A stretch of DNA of 64,000 bases from C-114 sp963745405. Lineage in GTDB: Bacteria; Chloroflexota; Limnocylindria; Limnocylindrales; CSP1-4. A model generated the notes under the pieces. That model did no database searches, was not told where the DNA came from, and saw nothing but the letters and a program-made list of their open reading frames with translations. This document shows positions 36,852-44,000 of the stretch, in pieces. Every line of letters begins with the position of its first letter. Position 1 is the first letter of the stretch. The DNA lies in the NCBI GenBank assembly GCA_963745405.1, contig CAVUWY010000002.1:372001-436000 (forward strand). The letters run 5' to 3'. The position numbers were made by a program, and so were the translations under genes.

Positions 36852-37571
36852 ATGTCGGGTGATACCAAGGCCAAGGCGGACGACACGTTCCGGCCGATGG
36901 CCGAGATGGTCATCACCGACCTCGACACGCTCCGAGTCTTGGCGGATCCGGCCCGCTTCCGGCTCGTCGAGACGGTCTCGAGCCGCCCCCACGATCCGTG
37001 GACGGTCAAGGAGATGGCCCGCGCGCTCGGTGAGCCGCCGACCAAGCTCTACTACCACGTGAACCTGCTCGAGGCCAAGGGGCTCCTCGTCGTGACGAGC
37101 AGCCGCCTCGTGTCGGGGATCCTCGAGAAGCGCTACCAGGTCGCCGCCGAGCGGTTCGAAGTGGATCGCTCCCTCCTGGCGACCGGCGGCGACGACGCGA
37201 ACGAGACCCTCCACACGATCCTCTCCACCGTCCTCGACTCGACCGGCGACGACATCCGGACCTCGGTCCGGGTGGGCATCGCCAGCCTCCACGCCGACGC
37301 AGGCAGCGAGGCCGTCCTCCTGACCAAGAGCCTCGAACGCCTCACCCCGGCGCGAGCCGTCGAGTTCCGGGGGCGACTTCGCAGCCTCATCGCCGAGTTC
37401 GGCACCGATGACGGGGCCACGCCTCCCGCGGACGATCCCGAGGCGGCCCGGCCCTATGGCCTCGTCATCGCCTTCTACCCCTTCGCCGAGCCGGCCCGAA
37501 AGCCCCACCGGACGAAGCGAGCCGCTGCAACCCCCACCGCCACCCCGAATGCCGAAGAGCCCTCCCGATGA
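36852..37571 (+). CDS. Winged-helix (ArsR/HTH-20 type) transcriptional regulator
   Basis: 239 residues. The DNA-binding region is TLRVLADPARFRLVETVSSR, WTVKEMARALGEPPTKLYYH and VNLLEAKGLLVV, a typical ArsR-type wHTH. The C-terminal ligand or dimer region is followed by a Lys/Thr/Pro-rich tail. Its stop overlaps the MFS start (ATGA), so the pair is an operon in which the regulator probably controls export. GGAG lies 5 nt before the ATG. Confidence 0.88.
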   Translation: MSGDTKAKADDTFRPMAEMVITDLDTLRVLADPARFRLVETVSSRPHDPWTVKEMARALGEPPTKLYYHVNLLEAKGLLVVTSSRLVSGILEKRYQVAAERFEVDRSLLATGGDDANETLHTILSTVLDSTGDDIRTSVRVGIASLHADAGSEAVLLTKSLERLTPARAVEFRGRLRSLIAEFGTDDGATPPADDPEAARPYGLVIAFYPFAEPARKPHRTKRAAATPTATPNAEEPSR

Positions 37572-38923
37572 CCGCCAAGCCCGAGCAGTCCGCCGAGACC
37601 GTCCAGGCCCCACCCGACCGGCCCTCCGACGCCCCGACCGGCGTCCGCGCCGTCCTCCGCATACCCGACTTCCGGCGGCTGTGGGCCGCCCAGGCGATCA
37701 GCGACATCGGCGACGGCCTGACGAACCTGACCCTCCTCCTCGTCGTCATCCGCCTCACCGGCTCGACCGCGGCGCTGGCCGCGATGGCCATCGCCCTCGC
37801 CCTGCCGGCGATCGTCGTCGGACCCGTCGCCGGCGTCTTCGTCGACCGCTGGGAGCGGCGCCGGGTGATGCTCGCGTCGGACCTCATCAGGGCGGCCATC
37901 GTCCTCGGCTTCGTCGTCGTCCAGTCGACCGACCAGCTGTGGCTCCTCTACGTCCTCGCCGTCGCCCACGCCACCGTCGGCACGTTCTTCTTCCCCGCCC
38001 GCTCGGCCCTCATGCCGCGGGTCGTGCCCGCCGACGGCCTCATGGCAGCCAACTCGCTCAACCAGATCAGCCGGGTCATCGCCGGCGTGCTCGGTGCATC
38101 GGCGGCGGGGGTCCTCGTCGGCGTCGCCGACGTGACCTGGCCCGCCTTCGTCGCCGACGCGACGACCTTCGTGGTCTCGTTCCTCATCGTCTCGCGGGTC
38201 GTGACCCGCAGCCGCGCCGAGCAGGTCGGAACCGCCGCGGACGGCATCGTCGCCTCGCTCCGCAATGGACTCGGCCTCGTGGCCGGGTCGCGGATCCTCG
38301 TCGGGACGATGGTCGGCGCCGGCGTGACGATGCTCGGTCTCGGGGCGGTGAACGTGCTGTTCGTGCCGCTCATGGTCAAGACCCTCGAGGTCCCGGCGAC
38401 CTGGCTCGGCATCGTCGACATCGCCCAGACCGCGTCGATGATCCTCGCCGCCGGGACGGTCGCCGCGCTCGCCACCCGGCTCCGTCCGACGACGATCGTC
38501 GTGGTCGGCCTGGCCGGCATCGCCGTCGTCATCTCACTCGTGGCCGGGGTGACCGCGGTCTGGCAGGTCGCCCTGCTCATGTTCGCCGTCGGCTGGTTCG
38601 TCACCCCGCTCGAGGCGTCGCTCCTCACGATCGTCCAGACGGCCGCCGGCGACAGCCACCGGGGACGCGTCATCTCGACCCTCCATGCCGTGATGTCGGC
38701 GGCGAGCGTCATCTCGATGGCCCTGGCCGGAGTCTTCGCCGATCTCATCGGCATCCGGATCGCCTTCCTCCTCGCCGGCATCGTGGTCGGGATCGCAGCC
38801 CTGACGGCCGCCGTCCTCTTCCGCGGCGTCTCGGTCGAGACCGCGGTACGGTCGACGCCGGCGACGGAAACCGCGGCGGCGGGGTCGGGAGCCCTGGGTA
38901 CGCGCGAGACCCGCGTCGCCTGA
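37568..38923 (+). CDS. MFS transporter (drug-exporter-like)
   Basis: 451 residues with about 12 hydrophobic spans. FRRLWAAQAISDIGDGLTNL and FVDRWERRRVMLASDLIRAA (loop 2-3 MFS motif with basic residues) identify the family, close to the MFS_3/EntS-type exporters. Substrate unknown. Coupled by ATGA overlap to the winged-helix regulator, the likely local controller. A strong hairpin lies 50 nt after the stop. Confidence 0.9.
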   Translation: MTAKPEQSAETVQAPPDRPSDAPTGVRAVLRIPDFRRLWAAQAISDIGDGLTNLTLLLVVIRLTGSTAALAAMAIALALPAIVVGPVAGVFVDRWERRRVMLASDLIRAAIVLGFVVVQSTDQLWLLYVLAVAHATVGTFFFPARSALMPRVVPADGLMAANSLNQISRVIAGVLGASAAGVLVGVADVTWPAFVADATTFVVSFLIVSRVVTRSRAEQVGTAADGIVASLRNGLGLVAGSRILVGTMVGAGVTMLGLGAVNVLFVPLMVKTLEVPATWLGIVDIAQTASMILAAGTVAALATRLRPTTIVVVGLAGIAVVISLVAGVTAVWQVALLMFAVGWFVTPLEASLLTIVQTAAGDSHRGRVISTLHAVMSAASVISMALAGVFADLIGIRIAFLLAGIVVGIAALTAAVLFRGVSVETAVRSTPATETAAAGSGALGTRETRVA

Positions 38924-38973
38924 GCGGAGAGGCAGATCGTCGGGTCAGGAGCCACGGGCCCGGCCCGGACGCA

Positions 38974-39004
38974 CGAACGCCCCGGACGACTGCCGGGGCG
39001 TTCG
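38974..39004 (+). terminator. Hairpin terminator after the MFS gene
   Basis: CGAACGCCCCGG pairs perfectly over 12 bp with a 7-nt loop, ending the regulator-MFS operon. Confidence 0.65.
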
Positions 39005-39137
39005 CGGTCTACAGGATGTGAACCCGCGCTGAGGATGCGGGGCGGGATGAGTTCGCTGGGTCCGGGGGCCGGACGCCTCGCCGCTGCGAGTCCGTCCGGC
39101 CCACCAGGGTCCCTGGGTTCGGGTTCTCTGCCGGGGT

Positions 39138-39296
39138 TCAGCGAGCCCAGACGAAACGGAGGCTCAGGGCACTCCGCACCGCGCCGGTCTCCCGCTCCTT
39201 GCGGTTGACCCGCGACGCCGAGCGTCGCCGCTCTGCGTCCTCCAGCATCTCCTGCTGTCGAAGCTTGATGTCCCGTGCGTCGTAAGACCGAAGCAC
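39138..39296 (-). CDS. Small charged hypothetical protein, 52 aa
   Basis: Begins with GTG, VLRSYDARDIKLRQQEML and is a charged helix (EDAERRRSASRVNRKERE) with a hydrophobic end (SLRFVWAR). AAGGAGG lies 8 nt before the GTG, one of the best ribosome binding sites in the window. Its make-up resembles the 62-residue protein at 23842-24030. No family recognised. Confidence 0.6.
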   Translation of the reverse strand: MLRSYDARDIKLRQQEMLEDAERRRSASRVNRKERETGAVRSALSLRFVWAR

Positions 39297-39489
39297 CTTC
39301 TGTTCCTCCTTTCTCTCGACTCCCCGGATCCCGGGGGCGAGATGAAGGATGGCGGTGCTCGATCCGGAACTGACCCGGCAGTGGTGGTCAACTCGGTAGG
39401 CCGGATGTCGGCCTCGCCATCGTCATCCGTCCACGTCGCCGCATCCGTCCGCGCCGCCGCTGATGCAGCCGATGCGCAGCGGGCGGAGT

Positions 39490-39648
39490 ACCCAGGGTCG
39501 GCACGGAAGCCGGCTGATGCATCCACGTCCATCGGCGGCGGACGACGTCGCCCGGCGGAAGGACCCAGGGTCGGCACGGAAGCCGGCTGATGCATCCACG
39601 TGCATCGGCGGCGGACGACGTCGCCCGGCGGAAGGACCCAGGGTCGGC
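39490..39648. repeat. 73-bp tandem repeat, two copies plus partial third
   Basis: Units start at 39490, 39563 and 39636 with ACCCAGGGTCGG; the third stops after 13 bp. The two full copies differ at one base (CACGTC versus CACGTG). Each holds an ATGCAT palindrome. The surrounding 39297-39678 stretch has no gene; the repeat lies between the small ORF promoter and the 3' end of the NarL-type regulator. Confidence 0.8.
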
Positions 39649-39678
39649 CGATGACCGGACGGCGGGGGCGCGCCGGCT

Positions 39679-40338
39679 TCAGGCGGTCGGTTCGGCCAGC
39701 TTGTGCTCGACTGCCCAGAGGGCGGCCTGCGTCCGGGAGGCGAGACCGAGCTTGCCGAGGATGTTCGAGACGTAGGTCCGCGCCGTCCGCTCGGTGATGA
39801 AGAGCGCGGCCCCGATCTCCTTGTTGCTCATGCCCTGGCCGAGCAGCCGGAGGACGTCCTTCTCGCGGTCGGTCAGCGGCTCCACCGGATCGGGCTCGTT
39901 CTTGCGGGTCCGCAGGCGCTGGGCGAGCAGCCGGGCCACGGCCGGATCAAGATGGACCTCGCCGGCGTAGGCCGCCCGGACGGCCGCGGCGACCTCCTCG
40001 GCCTCGGCATCCTTGAGGAGGTAGCCCGACGCACCGGCCTCGAGGGCGGCAGTCACCTTCTCCTCCTCGATGAACGAGGTGACGGCCACGATCTCGGTCT
40101 CCGGCAGCTCCGCCTTGATCCGGCCGATCGCCGTCAGCCCGTCCATGTTGGGCATCAGCAGGTCCATGAGGATCACGTCGGGCTTCAGCCGGCGGGCCAT
40201 GGCCAGGCCCTCGGACCCGTCGGAGGCTTCACCGACCACGTCGATGTCGTCCTGCAGGTCGAAGAACACCTTGAGCCCCATCCGGACCACTGCATGGTCG
40301 TCCACGAGGAGGACGCGGATCGGCGCCGTGTCGTTCAC
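39679..40338 (-). CDS. NarL/FixJ-family response regulator (receiver + LuxR HTH)
   Basis: 219 residues. Receiver: RVLLVDDHAVVRMGLKVFFD, phosphoacceptor Asp in ILMDLLMPNMDG, Thr in AVTSF and Lys in YLLKDAEA. HTH: LTDREKDVLRLLGQGMSNKE, IGAALFITERTARTYVSNIL. It ends the operon whose first gene is the 1914-residue kinase, so it is the probable DNA-binding output. The GTG start has GAGG 5 nt upstream. Confidence 0.92.
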   Translation of the reverse strand: MNDTAPIRVLLVDDHAVVRMGLKVFFDLQDDIDVVGEASDGSEGLAMARRLKPDVILMDLLMPNMDGLTAIGRIKAELPETEIVAVTSFIEEEKVTAALEAGASGYLLKDAEAEEVAAAVRAAYAGEVHLDPAVARLLAQRLRTRKNEPDPVEPLTDREKDVLRLLGQGMSNKEIGAALFITERTARTYVSNILGKLGLASRTQAALWAVEHKLAEPTA

Positions 40339-40409
40339 TGCTCCCTCGCCTCGGCGGAGCTGGGCGGCTCCGTTCAACGCCGGCCCGAGTCTAGCATCGG
40401 GCGAAGCCC

Positions 40410-40940
40410 TCAGGGATGGGCCGGACCCGTCGCGACGCCGCCTGGCGGTCGGACCGCCGAGGCTCGGGAGACGTCCACCTCGGGGCTCGCCGCGCCCGTG
40501 ATGGTGGATGGGACGTCGGTGGCGGCGAGGGGAGCGGACGACGACGAAACGGCCGCCAGGACGGCCTCGGCGAACGGCGCCGGGTCGGCGCACTTGTCGA
40601 TGACGGCGTCGGCGGCGGCGGCTCGAGCCGCCACGGCGATGGCGGGCTCCCAGTACATGACGAGGATGCGGCTGCGCGGAGCGGCCGCGCGGAGCCGATC
40701 GATCAGGGCAAGCCCCGCCTCGGCCTCCGGCAGCCGCGGGTCGAGGAGGATGGCGTCCGGATCGACCCGGCTTGCGATCGCGAGCGCCTCGTCGGCGGTG
40801 CCGGCCGCTCCGACGATCGCGATCCCTTCGGTCAGCTCGAGGAGGCCGGTGAGGCTCTCCCGGACACGGTGGTCTGGATCGACGATGACGATCCGGCGCG
40901 CCGCTTCGAAGGTGGCCGATGCGTCGCCTTCGTCGTTCAT
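40410..40940 (-). CDS. Stand-alone receiver-domain protein
   Basis: 176 residues. RIVIVDPDHRVRESLTGLLE begins the receiver; the phosphoacceptor Asp is in AILLDPRLPEAEAG; Lys is in AVIDKCADP. The usual Thr/Ser after strand 4 is replaced in ILVMYWEPAIA, so phosphorylation switching may be altered. There is no output domain; the tail is Ala/Pro/Ser-rich. It lies between the kinase and the NarL regulator in one operon and could serve as a phosphate sink or adaptor. Confidence 0.85.
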   Translation of the reverse strand: MNDEGDASATFEAARRIVIVDPDHRVRESLTGLLELTEGIAIVGAAGTADEALAIASRVDPDAILLDPRLPEAEAGLALIDRLRAAAPRSRILVMYWEPAIAVAARAAAADAVIDKCADPAPFAEAVLAAVSSSSAPLAATDVPSTITGAASPEVDVSRASAVRPPGGVATGPAHP

Positions 40941-41045
40941 GCTCCGAGTCTGCGGCGCCAGCCGTGCCGGGTACTGCCGACCGACGACGATGCGGAGATG
41001 CGACGAATGACGATGGTCGGCCCAGGTAACCCGCGTTAGCCGACA

Positions 41046-44000
41046 CTAACCCGCGTTACTGGGCAGCGGACCTCCGGCCAGTCCTCCGGCGGCTCCGGCG
41101 ACCGCCCCCGCCATCGGCCGCTCGGCGGCCGGGACGATCGCCTCGATCGTCGTGCCGTGGCCGGGCCGCGAATCGACCGTCAGGCGACCACCGATCTTCT
41201 CCGCCCGCACCCGCATACCGGCCAGGCCGAGGTGGCCCGGTGGGATGGCCGCCGCGTCGAAGCCACCGCCGTCGTCGATGACAGCCAGCCGGACCGACTC
41301 GTCGACCCGCTCGACCACGAGGCCGACCGTCTTCGCCCCTGCGTGCTTGACGACGTTGTGGAGGGCCTCCTGGGCGATGCGGTACAGGACGTCCTCGACG
41401 TCGCTCGGCAGGCGGCCCTCGAGATCGGCCTCGACGACGACCGGCAGGCCGATCCGTCCCTGGACCGCGGCGGCGTGGCGGCGAAGGGCCGTCACGAGCC
41501 CGTCCTGCTCGAGCCCGCCCGGTCGCAACTCGAAGATGAGGGCCCGCATCTCGGCCAGCGCGTCGCGCTGGAGGTCGCGCAGCGTCCCGAGGCGGGCGAC
41601 GGCAGCCGCCGGATCCTTCGTCAGCAGCAACTCCACGCTCCGGGTCAGGAGGGTCATGCTGAAGAGCGCCTGGGTGACCGAGTCGTGGAGCTCGCGGGCC
41701 AGGTGGGCACGCTCGTCGGAGGCGGCGATCTCGACGGCCTGGCGGCGGAGGTCGCGCTCGAGGCGCTCCTGCTCGCTCACGTCGCGAGCGCTCCCGTGGA
41801 GGCCGGCGAACACCCCGTCCTCGTCGGCGAACCCGGTCGCCCGGATCTCGAACGGCAGGCGGCGACCGTCGCGATGGATGAGGTCGAGCCGTGCCTCGAC
41901 CGTGGCGCCGGGCGTCTCGACCGCCTCCGACCAGCGGCGGCCGGCGAGCTCGAGCGAAGCCTCGTCGATGAGGATCGAGAAGTGTCGGCCGACCACAGCG
42001 TCGCGAGGCCAGCCGAGCAGCCGTTCCACCGTCTCGCTGACGTAGGTGAACGTGCCGTCGGCGGCGGCCGAGAAGATCGCGTCGGGCGAGTTGTCGACAA
42101 GGAAGCGGTAGCGGCTCTCCGAGTCGCGGAGGTCCTGCTCGAGCCGATCGCGCTCGGTCATGTCGCGGATCGAGCCGTGGGCCCCGACGAAACGACCCTC
42201 GTGGACGCTGCCGGTGACCCAGGTCTCGACCGGGATCGGCTCGCCGTCCTTGCGCTGCATCATGATCCGCAGTGGATGGACGCCGGACGGCTCACGCTGG
42301 ACGGCAGCGAAGGTCGCGTTGGCGGCGGCGAGGTACTCGGGGTCGGTGAAGGCCTCGAAATTCCGCCCGATGACCTCGTCCGGAGTCCAGCCGGTCAGCT
42401 CGACGATGCGGTCGCCGACGAACGTCGTGAGGCCCCGCTCGTCGATCGCGAACACGACGTCGGGCGACGCCTTGACGAGGTAGCGCCAGCGCTCCTCCGA
42501 CTCCCGCAGCTCGCGCTCGGAGGCGAGGAGCTCCCGCTCGAGACGGTCTCGCTCCGTCATGTCGCGGACCGAGCCGTTCGCGCCGACGAATCGGCCCTCG
42601 ACGATGCGGCTGACGGCGATGTACTCGGCGGGGATCGGCCGGCCATCGCGGTGGAGGAGGTTGACCCGGCCGCGGATCTCGTTACTGCCCTCCTCGAGGC
42701 CGCTGGTCCAGTCGATCTCGGCGACGTCGCTGGAGCTCGGATGGACGATGCCGCCGAAGTGGCCGCCGATGAGCTCGCCCGGCCGCCAGCCGGTGAGCCG
42801 CTCGCAGGTGTCGGAGAGGAACGTGAAGCGGGCGTCCTCGTCGATGGACCAGACGAGGTCGGGCGAGTTCTCGACGAGCTTCCGATAGCGCTCCTCGGAG
42901 TCACGCAGCAGCGCGTCGAGGCGGGAGTTGCTCACCGCGATGGCGGCCTGGTCGCCCAGGACCTGGAGGAGGTCGATGCTCTCGTCGTCGACCTCGTGGA
43001 CGGTCCGAAACGAGATGGCGAGCGTGCCGATGACCTCGCCGGCGGGGGCCCGGAGGGGCACCGCCGCGACGCCGCGGATGCCGAGGCGAGCCGCGACGTA
43101 CTGGTCCTCCGGCTCGTGGGGTACCCGCGGATCGACGAGGTAGTCGTCGGTCCGGACCGCCCGGCCGAGCGAGGCGGCGAGTCCGTTGAGTCCGCCGTGC
43201 AACGGGAAGCTGAGGCCGAGCATCCAGTCGCGCGTCTCGCCGTCGACGCCGGCCGCGACGACGGGCGTGAGGTGGGTCCGATCCTCGGCCATGAGCGTCA
43301 GGTGCGCGCCGTCCGAGCCGAGGAGGCGCTTGGCCTCGTCGACGATCCGCTGGAGGATCTCGTCGGGGTCCCGGAGGGCGGTGATGCGAGCCGCGATCTC
43401 GCGCAGCGCCCGCTCCGTCTCCGCCCGCCGGGCGAGCTCGAACTGGGAGCTGGCGAGCTCGTCGATGAGGCGGGCGTTGGCGATGGCGATGGCCGCCTGG
43501 GTCGCCAGGGCGAGGAGGAGCTCGCCGTCACGCCCGTCGAACGCGTCCGGCCGGGCGGAGTAGACCTCGATCGCCCCGAGCGGACCGGCTTCCCCGCTGA
43601 TCGGGGCGGCGACCATCGAGCGGTAGCCGGTCGTGGCGAAGAAATGAAGCGACTCGTCGGACTCCGGGAACTCGGCGGCGAGATCGTCGCCGGCGATGAG
43701 CACCCGGCCCTCGGCCACCGCCCGCCCGGTCAGGCCCACTCCGATCGGGAGGGTCAGCTCCTTGACGTAGCGCGGGTCGAAGTTGCCGCTGACTCCGGCG
43801 TCGTAGGCCCAGCGGAGCATCCGCCCGTCGTCGGCATCGACGAGCTCGAGGATCGCGCCGTCCGCTGTCAGGAGGCGCTTCGCCGCGTCGACGGTCCGCT
43901 GCAGGACACCCCGCGGGTCGTGGATGGCGGAGATCCGGGTGGCGATCTCGCGCAGGGCGTGCTCTGCCTCGACCTGGCGTCCGAGGGCCGCCCGAGAACC

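Noticed and set aside
36476..37571. Toxin-antitoxin pair formed by the small membrane protein and the winged-helix regulator.
   Set aside because: They are divergent with separate promoters, and the regulator is coupled to the MFS gene instead.
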